Source of the DNA: Mesorhizobium sp. 131-2-1
Lineage (GTDB): Bacteria; Pseudomonadota; Alphaproteobacteria; Rhizobiales; Rhizobiaceae
Assembly (NCBI RefSeq): GCF_016756535.1
Contig: NZ_AP023247.1
Location: 3,596,501 to 3,660,500 of the forward strand
Direction: 5' to 3'
Length of the DNA: 64,000 nt
Positions 9,700-18,954 of the stretch are shown here, piece after piece. A program made the position numbers and the translations under genes. Each line of letters begins with the position of its first letter. Position 1 is the first letter of the stretch. The notes under the pieces are model-generated. The model saw only the letters and a list, made by a program, of their open reading frames with translations, had not been told where the DNA came from and searched no databases.

Positions 9700-10671
9700 C
9701 TATGTGTCCGTCAAGTTGAGGCTCGCTCGATAGAGGCCGAGACGCTCGCGGTCTTCCCGCAACCATTCGATCGTTCGCCGCAAACCGGTTCGCAATGTCG
9801 TTTGCGCGGTCCAGCCCAGCTCCGTCGCTGCGCGTCGGGTCTCGGCCTGCCAGATATCCGTGTCCCAGTCTCGATCGGGCATGCTCTGCCAATGCGGTTC
9901 GGCCTCGCAGCCGGTGATGTCGCGGACGATATCGACGATTTCCCGCAGCGTGGTTTGCCAACCGGTGCCGATGCTGAATATTGCCCCGGGATCCGCCAGC
10001 GGGCGACTGGCCGCGATGATCAAGGCATCGATCACGTCCTCGACCCAGACGAAGTCACGCGCCGTCTTGGCGTTCGCAAGCGGTGGCCATCTCCCGACCA
10101 TCGCGTGGAGGAGCAGTGACGGCACGAGGCGTCGCGGCTCCTCCCACGGCCCATAGACCGAATAGAGGCGAAGTGTCGGAATGCGGATGCCGGATCGTCT
10201 GGCGAGATCGCGGCAGAACGCGGTCGCCGCCGCCTTCGAGATTGCGTAGGCCCCTTCGGGTTCGGCCGCCTCGTCCTCGGAAGGGGCGTGTCTCTTGCGA
10301 CCGTACTCCAGCGAAGTGCCGGTATGCACGATAGCCTCGACATTCGCCTCAAGCGAAGCAAGCGCCAGCGTGCGGGTGGTCTCCAGGTTCGTCTTCGCGA
10401 TCATGGCCGCATCGGTCTGCCACGAATAGGCGCCATGGGCGGCCAGATGGAACACGTAGCGTGGCTGCAATCGATGCAGCAGTGCCCGCACGGACGAAGC
10501 ATCGGTAAGATCGATGGCATGCATCGAGAGCTGAGGCTGTTGTGCGGGAACGCGCCAGGTCGCGAAGCCCGGCCGCAGCAGGAGATCGACCTGCCAGCCC
10601 AGCGACAGCAGCCTTCTGACCAGGCTCGCGCCGACGAAGCCGCTGCCGCCGGTCACAACGGCGCGCTGCAT
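9700..10671 (-). CDS. NAD-dependent epimerase/dehydratase (extended SDR)
   Basis: 323 residues. The N-terminal Rossmann motif TGGSGFVG is at residues 7-14 and the catalytic YxxxK is YAISK near residue 150, with an upstream serine (TGTSLEYG). These are typical of nucleotide-sugar epimerases, dehydratases or reductases. It is the last gene of a six-gene minus-strand operon; its ATG lies one base after the sulfotransferase stop, so it is probably translationally coupled. It likely provides or modifies the nucleotide sugar used by the neighbouring glycosyltransferase; the exact sugar cannot be inferred. Confidence 0.85.
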   Translation of the reverse strand: MQRAVVTGGSGFVGASLVRRLLSLGWQVDLLLRPGFATWRVPAQQPQLSMHAIDLTDASSVRALLHRLQPRYVFHLAAHGAYSWQTDAAMIAKTNLETTRTLALASLEANVEAIVHTGTSLEYGRKRHAPSEDEAAEPEGAYAISKAAATAFCRDLARRSGIRIPTLRLYSVYGPWEEPRRLVPSLLLHAMVGRWPPLANAKTARDFVWVEDVIDALIIAASRPLADPGAIFSIGTGWQTTLREIVDIVRDITGCEAEPHWQSMPDRDWDTDIWQAETRRAATELGWTAQTTLRTGLRRTIEWLREDRERLGLYRASLNLTDT

Positions 10672-10672
10672 C

Positions 10673-11611
10673 TCAGCGGGTCCGCATCATGGCGAAGTCG
10701 CCATAGTCGAACACATCGAGATATTGCCAGGCGGCCTCAGCCACCTGCGCATGCTCTTCGACCGAGAGTTCCGCGGCCGTCGCGCGATTGGCTTCCGGCG
10801 TGGCGCGGCGGATCGTTCCCCAGGGGTGGATTTCACGCAACGCCAGACCATTCCACGTCGGCGTCGACAGTGCCGCATGATCCTCGATGCCCAACGCGGA
10901 CAGAACCGGCGCCAGGGCTTTTCTCGGGTCGGACACGATTTCTTCCAGTCTCACGATGTGCATCCGATCCGGATGGCGGTTGCGCGCGAGCAGGGCATGG
11001 TATTGGTTCAGGCACCAGGCCCGCATGTAGTCCGACAGGCGCATGGGAACCGGCCGCTTCTTCGTATCGGCATAGGCGGAGAACGGATTGCGCACGACAT
11101 GCAGCATATGGGCGCCGGGCATCGCGGCGAGGATCGTTTCAGAGTCCACCGTGATGATCGGACTGTACCCAACATGGACCTTTTCGCGGCCGCTGCGGTT
11201 GTAGTCTTTCCAGGTGTCGAATGTGGACCTGAAGAACGCCGCGACATTGTTCGCGGCGCCGCGGCCGCTGGCCTGCACACATTCGACGTATCGGGCGCAA
11301 CGCCGATCGTCGTTGAAGTCGAAGGCCATGTCACGAAACTTGCTGACGTGGGGTGTCCGCGCACGCACCTTGCATTCTTCGTCGATGATCAGCTTGTAGT
11401 CGTCCATCGGAGCCGCATCGAGCGGGAAGACCGGCCAGCGGTACTTGACCGGGAACAGCGACGTCATCGCGTCGTTGACGAGGCGCGTTCCGATCTGGGA
11501 CTCGAACGGATAGACGAACAGCTCCGGATGGCCGTCTAGGAAGCGGTGCGTGGTGTTTCCGCCATTTTCGTACATGGCGCCAAGCATCAGCAGGCGAAAC
11601 CCGTCAGTCAT
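10673..11611 (-). CDS. Sulfotransferase family protein
   Basis: With the start at ATG 11611 the protein has 312 residues. That start is preferred over the in-frame ATGs at 11626, 11629 and 11698 because GGGGGA lies 6 nt upstream and it overlaps the preceding gene by only 8 bp. The N-terminal MLGAMYENGGNTTHRFLDGHP resembles a PAPS 5'-phosphosulfate loop, and VVRNPFSAYADTKKRP (about 175-190) resembles the 3'-phosphate-binding segment of sulfotransferases. It would transfer sulfate from PAPS to a carbohydrate or lipid acceptor. Operon partners suggest a surface glycan. Confidence 0.75.
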   Translation of the reverse strand: MTDGFRLLMLGAMYENGGNTTHRFLDGHPELFVYPFESQIGTRLVNDAMTSLFPVKYRWPVFPLDAAPMDDYKLIIDEECKVRARTPHVSKFRDMAFDFNDDRRCARYVECVQASGRGAANNVAAFFRSTFDTWKDYNRSGREKVHVGYSPIITVDSETILAAMPGAHMLHVVRNPFSAYADTKKRPVPMRLSDYMRAWCLNQYHALLARNRHPDRMHIVRLEEIVSDPRKALAPVLSALGIEDHAALSTPTWNGLALREIHPWGTIRRATPEANRATAAELSVEEHAQVAEAAWQYLDVFDYGDFAMMRTR

Positions 11612-12815
11612 CAATTCCCCCAACATCATTACTGGAAGCGGATCGCCAAGCGTAGAACAGCGTCTGTTCCATGTCCGGCATCCGGCGCGAGCCGTCAAAT
11701 GGAAGGCGATCGATCATCCGCGACGGGACGGCCTCGATCGCGAAGATCTGGTTGCCGGCCGGCCAGACCAGGCTGGCCACGACGCGCCCGCTTTTGATAT
11801 CGACCGCGTGCAGCCCGCAAACGCATTTGTCCGGCTCGAGCCCCGGCGCATAGGCGCGAAAGCGCGGGATGATCCGCGAGGTGCCGACGATCGCAAGATC
11901 GCCGATCGCGCACAGGCCCCTGGTCCAGCCCCGCAAGCGCGCGACGACCTCGACGCTGCCGTCCGGCGCGCAGCTCACGATGCTGCCGAATCCGCTGTTG
12001 GCCACCCACAAGGCATCGCCGACGAAGCGGGGGGAGTGCGGACGGGTCAATCCACGCGTCATCGGCAATCGCGTCGCGCCGCTGAAAACGACGCCGCGCC
12101 CCTCCACGGCAAATTCGATCTCGCCTGGTCGCGCGCCGACGAGATCATCCTTGGACGCCGTGAAGCAGCTTTCGGCCAGGTTCTTTCCTGCCGCGATGCC
12201 GTTGAGTTGCAAATGATTGAGGCCAAAATCCGCTCCGGTGTCTCCCTCGATGCACGACGGCCACCATACGCGCCGGCTATCGCCGCCCGCCGGGAATGCC
12301 ACAATGGCGTTTTCACCAACCGCGCTTCCATGAAGCTCAGGGCCGATCATCGCCAGATCGTGCAGGTAGGTGCTACCGGGCAGGAAGCGCGCACTCGCGG
12401 GCATGAGCAAGTGCCCGGCAACGCCTTTCGACCCAAGATCCCTGCGCTGCAGAAGCCCGTCCGTCGGCCGCAGGGTGTACAACACATTCGGATTGCGTGT
12501 GCTTGCGACATGGACTTCCCCGCGAGCCGCGTCGAAAGCAATGCCCGACGGATGCGGCAGCCGCAGATAGCTCACCTGGGGTGATCCCGTTGCCATCGAG
12601 AGCGCCATCAGGAGGTGCTCGTATTCGCGGCTGACCAGCAAGGTGACGCCGGCCTCGGCGAGACACTGCCACCACGGTCCGGTCACCTCGGCTTCAAGCA
12701 GGCTGCTGTCGATGGCTCCCGCGTCCTGCCACTGCGCCACGACGCTGGCCGGGTCACGCCAGGCTTGATGGTCGGCCAGGAAGGAGGCGTCGTTCTCGTC
12801 GCTCAACTTTGCCAT
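11604..12815 (-). CDS. TIGR03032/DUF4915-like protein of unknown function
   Basis: 403 residues from ATG 12815 (418 from ATG 12860; neither has a clear Shine-Dalgarno, and the shorter form overlaps the glycosyltransferase by 13 bp rather than 58). It begins with a GPWWQCLAEAGVTLLVSREYEHL segment and continues as beta-propeller-like repeats (RLPHPSGIAFDAARGEVHVAST, HSPRFVGDALWVANSGFG). This resembles the TIGR03032 family, which often sits beside sulfotransferases and glycosyltransferases. No catalytic residues are known to me; a substrate-binding or assembly role is a guess. Confidence 0.68.
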   Translation of the reverse strand: MAKLSDENDASFLADHQAWRDPASVVAQWQDAGAIDSSLLEAEVTGPWWQCLAEAGVTLLVSREYEHLLMALSMATGSPQVSYLRLPHPSGIAFDAARGEVHVASTRNPNVLYTLRPTDGLLQRRDLGSKGVAGHLLMPASARFLPGSTYLHDLAMIGPELHGSAVGENAIVAFPAGGDSRRVWWPSCIEGDTGADFGLNHLQLNGIAAGKNLAESCFTASKDDLVGARPGEIEFAVEGRGVVFSGATRLPMTRGLTRPHSPRFVGDALWVANSGFGSIVSCAPDGSVEVVARLRGWTRGLCAIGDLAIVGTSRIIPRFRAYAPGLEPDKCVCGLHAVDIKSGRVVASLVWPAGNQIFAIEAVPSRMIDRLPFDGSRRMPDMEQTLFYAWRSASSNDVGGIDD

Positions 12816-13483
12816 CTCATTTGCAGCGCTCCGCGATAGAGCCGCATGGCCGTCCGCCATCCGGTTGTCGAGCGGCCGCCGTGTCGAGGGCCGGATGCCA
12901 CGCCGAGCGGGATCATCGAATATCCATGGCGGTGACAGGCTATGCAGAATTCCAGATCGATCAGATCGTCATCGCGCTGCAGATCCAGGAGCGCCTCGAA
13001 GCGGCGATGAAACAGTTTCGGCGTGCCGTTGATATCACGCAGCCGAAGCCCGAACAGCAGACGCGCCTCGAGATTGTACAGCCGCGATCCGAGCGCTCGA
13101 AGCCATGCCCGGCCATGCTTCCGTTCGGCTTTGAGGACACGGTCCGGCCGGCTCATTCCGGCATCCAGCGCCCGCCGCAAATCATCTCCGGCTGTACGTG
13201 CCGAATTGGTGTAACACAGAAATTCTCCGCGAGCGGCTGCTAGGCCTGTCCTGACCGCGTGGCCCCAACCCGCAACGTCGGCGCTTAGCGTGCGCACATT
13301 GGCGTGGCGGATTGCCAGCTCCGCGCAGAGCGCGGCGCTTTCGTCACGCGACCCATTCTCGACGAGGATGATTTCCCACGGCAGGGAAAGACCGCGCAGG
13401 GCGGCATGATATTCGCCAATCACGGTGACGACATGGTCGGCCTGGTTATGGATGGGTAGAATGATCGACACTGTCGGGTTCAT
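12803..13483 (-). CDS. Glycosyltransferase family 2 protein
   Basis: 226 residues, a compact GT-A domain: SIILPIHNQADHV at 5-17, EIILVENGSRDES around 37-49 and a membrane-proximal basic tail. The usual DxD-like position reads TNSARTAGDD rather than a plain DAD, so the metal site may be atypical. No membrane segments are obvious. The 5' end overlaps the transketolase C-subunit gene by 38 bp and the 3' end overlaps the next gene, indicating one transcript. It probably adds one sugar to the glycan made by this operon. Confidence 0.82.
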   Translation of the reverse strand: MNPTVSIILPIHNQADHVVTVIGEYHAALRGLSLPWEIILVENGSRDESAALCAELAIRHANVRTLSADVAGWGHAVRTGLAAARGEFLCYTNSARTAGDDLRRALDAGMSRPDRVLKAERKHGRAWLRALGSRLYNLEARLLFGLRLRDINGTPKLFHRRFEALLDLQRDDDLIDLEFCIACHRHGYSMIPLGVASGPRHGGRSTTGWRTAMRLYRGALQMRWQS

Positions 13484-14405
13484 GGCGACTCAACAAAAGC
13501 AGTTCCCGGGCGGCAGACGCAATCCGGCCGGCGGTCAATCCACTGCGTTCCATCAGCCAGGCTGCACTACCTCCGCGGCCTGCACCGGGCTGGGTTGCCG
13601 CGAGGCGGCGGAAAGGTCTCGCCAATCCGGCTTCCGCGAGAACCTCCGCGACCAATGAACCCAGTCCGCCTGCCTGCTGATGCGCCTCGATCGTCAGCAC
13701 GGCGTTGGCATCGGCCAATGCGGTTCGCAAATCGGCCAGCGGCGCGGGCGCAAGGCATGGCACGGACAACACCGTCGCCTGCACGCCGCCGCTTGCAAGA
13801 GCCTCCGCGGCCGTCATGGTCTCCGCGACAAGAGCACCCGTTGAAATGAGCAGCACGCCAGCGCCTCGACGCATGGTCTGCGCCCGACCGAGTTCAAACT
13901 GACCGCCCGAGATCGCGACCCGCGGGCTGTCCTTGCCTAGCCTGAAATAGACCGGCGAGGGTGCCGACCACACGCGCTCCAGCGCTGCGGCCGCCTGGGG
14001 TCCATCGATCGGCGCAAGCACCATCATTCCAGCCAGCGCACGCATGACGGCAATGTCCTCGAGGCTGTGATGGGTCGAACCGCCCGTGCCGTAGTCGAAG
14101 CCACCGCCGACGCCGATGATACGGACGGGCAGTTCGTGCGCAATCGGGCCGTTGCGAATGAATTCGTAAGGCCGCAGCGTTGCAAAGGTCGCAATCGAAT
14201 AGCAGAACGGAAGAAGTCCGGCCTCCGCGAGGCCCGTTGCGAGGCCGATCATGTTCTGCTCGGCGACGCCGACATTGACGAACCTGTCCGGATAGGCCTG
14301 CGCGAAGGGCTCCACGACAGAGAAGCCGAGGTCGGCGGTCAGCAACATGATGCGTGGATCACGCGCGGCCAGTTCGCAGAGCTTGGCAATGAACTCGTGC
14401 CTCAC
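13446..14405 (-). CDS. Transketolase-like C-terminal subunit (pyrimidine-binding half)
   Basis: The GTG at 14405 forms a GTGA overlap with the stop of the N-terminal subunit gene, giving 319 residues beginning RHEFIAKLCELA. The open frame extends further upstream, but that extension lies inside the partner gene and has no family character. VNVGVAEQNMIGLATGLAEAG carries the catalytic glutamate of transketolase/DXS-type enzymes, followed by Transket_pyr and Transketolase_C domains. With the partner it should form a split, TPP-dependent transketolase that moves C2 or C3 ketol units. Split transketolases in sugar clusters often make unusual sugars. Confidence 0.85.
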   Translation of the reverse strand: MRHEFIAKLCELAARDPRIMLLTADLGFSVVEPFAQAYPDRFVNVGVAEQNMIGLATGLAEAGLLPFCYSIATFATLRPYEFIRNGPIAHELPVRIIGVGGGFDYGTGGSTHHSLEDIAVMRALAGMMVLAPIDGPQAAAALERVWSAPSPVYFRLGKDSPRVAISGGQFELGRAQTMRRGAGVLLISTGALVAETMTAAEALASGGVQATVLSVPCLAPAPLADLRTALADANAVLTIEAHQQAGGLGSLVAEVLAEAGLARPFRRLAATQPGAGRGGSAAWLMERSGLTAGRIASAARELLLLSRHEPDSVDHSTHP

Positions 14406-15217
14406 AGCAGCGCCTCGCTCTCCGCCAGAGCCATCGCATATTGTTCGTCCGACATCGGCAGATAGTGCCAGCGCACCTGGCGCTCCATGAAACTCACGCC
14501 ACGACCCGATATGGTCCGCGCCAGCACCACCAGCGGCTGCTGGTGATGCGGGCGTATCGCCTCGCGTACCGCCGCGGGCGCATGCCCATCCACTTCCCGA
14601 ACCGCCCATCCACAACTCGACCAGAGTTCCGGCATCCGCGTTTGGTTCATGATCTCGGCGGTCGGGCCCAGCGCCTGCTGTCCATTGACATCGACGACGA
14701 CGATCAGATTCGCGAGTCGATGATGCCCGGCAAACATCGCCGCCTCCCAGGTCGATCCTTCATTGCACTCCGCGTCGGACAGCAGGACATAGGTGCGGCG
14801 GTCCTTGCCGAGCAGGCGCGCGGCGAGCGCCGATCCCGTGCCGATCGACAGGCCAAGGCCGAGCGAGCCGGTCGAGAAGTCGACGCCGGGGAGGTGGTGG
14901 GTCGGGTGCACGCCCAGGCGGGAATCATCGGCGCAATAGCTTGCCAACTCGGCGCGGCCGAGCCATCCGCGCAAAAACAGGGCGGCGTAGAGCGCAAGCG
15001 CTGCGTGCCCCTTTCCGAGGACGAAGCGATCGCGATCCGGATCGTCCGGCGAGTTCAATCGCATCGCTCCGCCATAGAGGGCTGCGAGAATATCCACCAC
15101 AGACAGCGCCGAGCCTATGTGCCCGACATGAGCGCGATATGATTCTTCAAGGATCAGCTTGCGCAGGGCCCGCGAACTCAGGATTTGCTGATCAGCGAGC
15201 GCCTGGTCAGGCTCCAT
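14402..15217 (-). CDS. Transketolase-like N-terminal subunit (TPP-binding half)
   Basis: 271 residues. YRAHVGHIGSALSVVDILAALYGG and DRFVLGKGHAALALYA are transketolase N-terminal signatures, and SDAECNEGSTWEAAMFAGHH followed by VVVDVN forms the Mg-TPP-binding motif (here SDAE in place of the common GDGE). It is coupled to the C-subunit by a 4-bp overlap and heads the six-gene glycan operon. Its start lies only 17 bp from the divergent start of the large membrane protein, so the operon promoters must overlap each other or the coding ends. Confidence 0.87.
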   Translation of the reverse strand: MEPDQALADQQILSSRALRKLILEESYRAHVGHIGSALSVVDILAALYGGAMRLNSPDDPDRDRFVLGKGHAALALYAALFLRGWLGRAELASYCADDSRLGVHPTHHLPGVDFSTGSLGLGLSIGTGSALAARLLGKDRRTYVLLSDAECNEGSTWEAAMFAGHHRLANLIVVVDVNGQQALGPTAEIMNQTRMPELWSSCGWAVREVDGHAPAAVREAIRPHHQQPLVVLARTISGRGVSFMERQVRWHYLPMSDEQYAMALAESEALL

Positions 15218-15234
15218 GACAGCCCACGGCGTTC

Positions 15235-17502
15235 ATGCTAGTGGTCGACATCATGCGATTGCCCTCTCGTATGATCCGATACACTAGCGCATTCTTCGCC
15301 GATCTTGGAAGTCGGCCTGTACTTCTCCTCTGTTTGGGAATTCTGCTTGCCTGGCTGATGGCGGGCGTCCCTTTCATGAGCTTTGGCACCCCGACCGGTC
15401 TGTGGGGCGATCGTACCTTCCTGTTGCTTCACGGCAGGCTGTTTCTCGATTGGCCACATGTCTTTCGCACAGATGCCCTCGGTTTTCCGGATCGGCTGGA
15501 TCTGCTCAGCTTTCCGTTCACTGATCTCACCGAACGCGTCGTGCAATTTCTGACCACGCGCCTGACCGGTGACGTCGTCGTCGGCGCCAATGTGTATTTC
15601 GTCGTCATCGTCGCGGCGAACTTCGCAGCAGCCTTCTGCGCGTTGCGCAGCTTTCGGATTAGGCCCTGGTGGTCTCTCGCCGGCGCCTTCGCCTTTGCGT
15701 TCATTCCCTATTTCGCCGAGCGTTCGACCGGACACGATTATCTGGCCGCCTATTATGCGGCGCCGCTTGCGTTCCTGATCCTGCCCCGCATCGTCACGGC
15801 AGTTCGCCAGCAGTCGCTGGCCGGCATAATGAAGGATCCGGTCACGCTCGTATGCTGCATGGTGATCGCCACTTCGGGTATCTACTACAGCTTCTTTTCC
15901 CTGCTTACCTGGGGGTTTGCCGGGCTGGCCCTGGCCGCGCAGGAGCGGGACTGGCGCTATCTGCCGGCCATGGCGCTCCCGGCTTGCCTGACGCTGGCCG
16001 TACTGGTGCCGATCCTTGCGTTCTTCGTCGCCGTCGCCCCAGGCGATGCCGGCGGCTTCCCGGCAAGAACAGCGGCCGACCAGCCGCTCTATGGTTTTCG
16101 TATCTCCGACGTGATCGTCGGGCTGGAGCCATTCGGCGTCGCGCGCAATACATTGCGTGACTACATGGCCATTCGCGGCAAGACCGAGGGAACGGACGCC
16201 TGGCCCGGCCCCGTCCTGTCGGCTTTCGCTTTGCTGGCCGCCCTGTTCGGCACGTTGCTGCTGCGAAGGCGCGGTCCTGGCGCTAGGCCGGGCCACGAAG
16301 GCCTGACGCCGACATTGAACGCGTATCTCGCCTTCTGCATGATCTTTTGCGCACCCTTCGGCCTGGGGTTGATCTTCAACCTGTTGATCAGGCCGGAAAT
16401 CCGCGCACAGAATCGGATCGCTCCGTTCTTTGCATTCGCGGCGCTGCTGGTGCTTCTCGGGCTATGGCGGCGCGTAGCGCTTCGGCTGAAATCACGATTC
16501 GGCCGTTCGATCGGCGGCGCGACAGCCGCGGTCGCCCTGGTTGCTCTTTTGCTTGTAAACAGCATGGGCAGCGCAGCATTGTTTGCGCGACAACAGCGCG
16601 CCTTGCTGCGCCAGCCGGCGTTTGCCACGGAGATGACAAGCATCCGCGCGACTTTGGCCGCGGCGGATACTGAAGGATTGCAGCGGATTCTCCAACTGCC
16701 GACAGCGGCCTGGCCCGAAGCGCCCGCGATCCGTGACTTCGAGCCTTACAACCATCTATTGCCCTTTATCTTCAGCGCCCCGGGCATTTCCCGGCACTGG
16801 AGCTACGGCAGTACATCGGGGGCAAGCGAAAGCCTGTCGCGCTCGCAAATCCTGCTGAAGATCGCAAACTGGCCCTGCGCGCTGGCGGAGCTGTCAGCCA
16901 GCTTCAATTTCGATGCGGTGCTAATCGATCGCCGTGGCTATGATGCCGCCGAGCTCGCGGCATGGGACAGCCGGCTGACCGCGGTCGGCGCGCGGCTGGT
17001 CAGCGACGATCCGCTTCGCCGCCTGTATCGCTTGTCAACCTCGGACTGTTCGCAGCCCCTGTTGCCATCCGATCGATGGCTCAGCGCAGCCGCCGGCGGT
17101 GAGCTCGATCCGCTGCTCGATCGGGGATGGCATTCGCCGGAGGCATGGGGACGTTGGGGCAAGGACGCGGTGCAGCGCATACTTCTGCCCAATCGCGGCC
17201 TGGGCAGCCGTGGCGTTGTCGTCGATCTGCGGATCATGCAGCTCGCCGACAAGGACGGTCGAATTCCGCGCGTCGAGGTGCGCGTCAATCAGACCCTCAT
17301 CACCACGATCAGCGTTGCACGATCGATGCAGCCGGAAGAGCACCGCATCGTCATTCCCCGCCTGCTCCTGCCGCAGACCGGCTTCACGACGATCGAGCTG
17401 AGGCCGGAGGGCTTCGTGGCTGCTTCGAGGGCGACGCCTGAAGATAAAAGGTTGCTTGGGGTCGGTTTGATTGCAATGCGCGTGGCGCCATCGATCCAGT
17501 AA
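15235..17502 (+). CDS. Large polytopic membrane protein, possible GT-C-type glycosyltransferase
   Basis: 755 residues. The first ~450 hold about 11 membrane segments; the rest (about 470-755) is a soluble, probably periplasmic domain ending in a beta-rich region. FMSFGTPTGLWGDRTFLLLHGRLFLDWPH, a long extracytoplasmic loop after the first membrane segment, and the overall plan recall GT-C polyprenyl-sugar-dependent glycosyltransferases, but I see no decisive motif. In-frame later starts exist at ATG 15253 and 15268. Its divergent position relative to the sulfotransferase/transketolase operon suggests a role in assembling or exporting the same glycan. Confidence 0.65.
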   Translation: MLVVDIMRLPSRMIRYTSAFFADLGSRPVLLLCLGILLAWLMAGVPFMSFGTPTGLWGDRTFLLLHGRLFLDWPHVFRTDALGFPDRLDLLSFPFTDLTERVVQFLTTRLTGDVVVGANVYFVVIVAANFAAAFCALRSFRIRPWWSLAGAFAFAFIPYFAERSTGHDYLAAYYAAPLAFLILPRIVTAVRQQSLAGIMKDPVTLVCCMVIATSGIYYSFFSLLTWGFAGLALAAQERDWRYLPAMALPACLTLAVLVPILAFFVAVAPGDAGGFPARTAADQPLYGFRISDVIVGLEPFGVARNTLRDYMAIRGKTEGTDAWPGPVLSAFALLAALFGTLLLRRRGPGARPGHEGLTPTLNAYLAFCMIFCAPFGLGLIFNLLIRPEIRAQNRIAPFFAFAALLVLLGLWRRVALRLKSRFGRSIGGATAAVALVALLLVNSMGSAALFARQQRALLRQPAFATEMTSIRATLAAADTEGLQRILQLPTAAWPEAPAIRDFEPYNHLLPFIFSAPGISRHWSYGSTSGASESLSRSQILLKIANWPCALAELSASFNFDAVLIDRRGYDAAELAAWDSRLTAVGARLVSDDPLRRLYRLSTSDCSQPLLPSDRWLSAAAGGELDPLLDRGWHSPEAWGRWGKDAVQRILLPNRGLGSRGVVVDLRIMQLADKDGRIPRVEVRVNQTLITTISVARSMQPEEHRIVIPRLLLPQTGFTTIELRPEGFVAASRATPEDKRLLGVGLIAMRVAPSIQ

Positions 17503-17619
17503 GGCACGATCGGCCATGTGGCGCCGGCCATTGGCGTGGTCCGTCGGGGTAGGCTGTGGACGACCGACCGAGCCTGGCTTCCCTCGGAATGCAAATTCGA
17601 ACCATGTCCAAGTGAGCGG

Positions 17620-17754
17620 CTACTTTTTCTGCCGGGCCCACCTGGTCGCCTGCTCCGCCTTGTCAAGTGCAAGGAATGGCAACAAGACCAACAACATCGC
17701 GGCGACGGCAATGAGATTTGCCGCGTCTTCGATCGCGCGAATAACGACTTTCAC
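17620..17754 (-). CDS. Small single-pass membrane protein (44 aa), hypothetical
   Basis: A GTG at 17754 preceded by GGGGGG at an 8-nt spacing opens a 44-residue ORF with one hydrophobic segment (NLIAVAAMLLVLLPFLALD, about 13-31) and a basic C-terminus (ATRWARQKK). The same frame stays open up to 17835, overlapping the end of the AraC gene. The N-terminal helix plus positive-inside tail is convincing for a small membrane protein, but there is no homologue I can name. It may be co-transcribed after the AraC gene. Confidence 0.45.
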   Translation of the reverse strand: MKVVIRAIEDAANLIAVAAMLLVLLPFLALDKAEQATRWARQKK

Positions 17755-17821
17755 AGCTACTACCCCCCACCCGACATAGTAATAGCTGAAGTTGACTTCA
17801 ACCTCAAGATGTAGGGCTGGG

Positions 17822-18826
17822 TCAAGCACTTGCATCGAGGCTCATTGCAACCGCTTCAACCGTGGTGCGTTCGAGCCGATCGACCCGGGCGGCTTCCGCC
17901 TCATCGTCCACGGGGTTGGTGGTCAGGTCGCGGCTGTATTGCCGTGGCGAGCGGCCCATGACCCGCTTGAAGGCGGTGCTGAAGGCGCTTTCGGATTCAT
18001 AGCCGAGCGACGGCGCTATGACGGAGATGGGATCATCGCTGTTCTCCAGCCTGTCGCTGGCCAGCAGCATGCGCCAGCGTGTCAGATAGTCCATCGCCGG
18101 CACGCCGACCGTTTCCCTGAACTTCAACGCGAAGCTCGATCGCGACATGCCGGCGCGCGCGGCCAGTTCCTGCAATGTCCAGCGATGCGCCGGATCCTCG
18201 TGGATGGCGCTGATCGCCGCTCCCATCTGCCTGTCGGCCAGCGCGAACAGCCAGCCAACGCCGCCGCGCAGGCCTTCCGCCATATGCAGGCGCAAGGCCT
18301 GGACCAGCATCATATGGGCGAGGTGCTCGGCGACCAGAATGCCGCCCGGCCGCCTTTCGCGCAATTCCTGCATCATCCGCTCGACAGCCCAGCGCAGCGC
18401 CGCCTTGTCCTGCTCCGTGCGGATATGGATGATGGGCGGCAGCATCGCCGTCAGCGTCTCGGCGTGGCTGCCGCCGAGAACGAAGCGGCTGCCGACCAGA
18501 AAGAAATCGCCACCGCCATTGTAGGAGACGACGCCGCCGTGGCGGGCCGGCGCGAAGACCACCTGCGCTTCGACCGGTTCCAGCGCGAGGTCGCTGGCAA
18601 GCCCGAAAGGCCGCCCCGCCGGAAGCAGGAAGCAATCGCCGGCGCGCAGGCGAACGGCATCCGCCACGCCCTCGACGGACAGCCAGCATTCACCGGAGAC
18701 CACGGCGTAGCATTTGATGCCGCTATTCCGGGGAAAGTGAATCGACCAGTCGCCACCGGCGTCGAAGCCGGCCGAAAGGTAGCTGCGCGGCTTCAGCAGC
18801 GACAGCACGTCTGAGAGAGGGTCCAT
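17822..18826 (-). CDS. AraC family transcriptional regulator (cupin_6 N-terminal domain)
   Basis: 334 residues. The N-terminal cupin-like sensor (about 1-190) includes a GDCFLLPAGRPFGL strand, and two helix-turn-helix repeats lie at the C-terminus (WTLQELAARAGMSRSSFALKF, then ISVIAPSLGYESESAFSTAFKR and GRSPRQYSRD). The AraC_binding_2/cupin_6 type often controls a neighbouring oxidoreductase gene. Here an SDR gene starts divergently (18955), leaving a 128-bp shared promoter region, so it is the likely target. The effector is unknown. Confidence 0.9.
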   Translation of the reverse strand: MDPLSDVLSLLKPRSYLSAGFDAGGDWSIHFPRNSGIKCYAVVSGECWLSVEGVADAVRLRAGDCFLLPAGRPFGLASDLALEPVEAQVVFAPARHGGVVSYNGGGDFFLVGSRFVLGGSHAETLTAMLPPIIHIRTEQDKAALRWAVERMMQELRERRPGGILVAEHLAHMMLVQALRLHMAEGLRGGVGWLFALADRQMGAAISAIHEDPAHRWTLQELAARAGMSRSSFALKFRETVGVPAMDYLTRWRMLLASDRLENSDDPISVIAPSLGYESESAFSTAFKRVMGRSPRQYSRDLTTNPVDDEAEAARVDRLERTTVEAVAMSLDASA

Positions 18827-18954
18827 GGCAAATCTCGGACGATCACGAAGATAATGCGGACCCTACAGCATAGATCGTACGTCGTTCAACCACTAACTTG
18901 GTCATGACGGGGCGGCGAGGCCCTCCAATACTCTTTCAACGAAAGGAAGTCATG

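Noticed and set aside
15238..16296. 352-codon antisense ORF in the large membrane protein gene
   Set aside because: Arg/Gln/Gly-rich composition typical of antisense of hydrophobic genes, with no family character.
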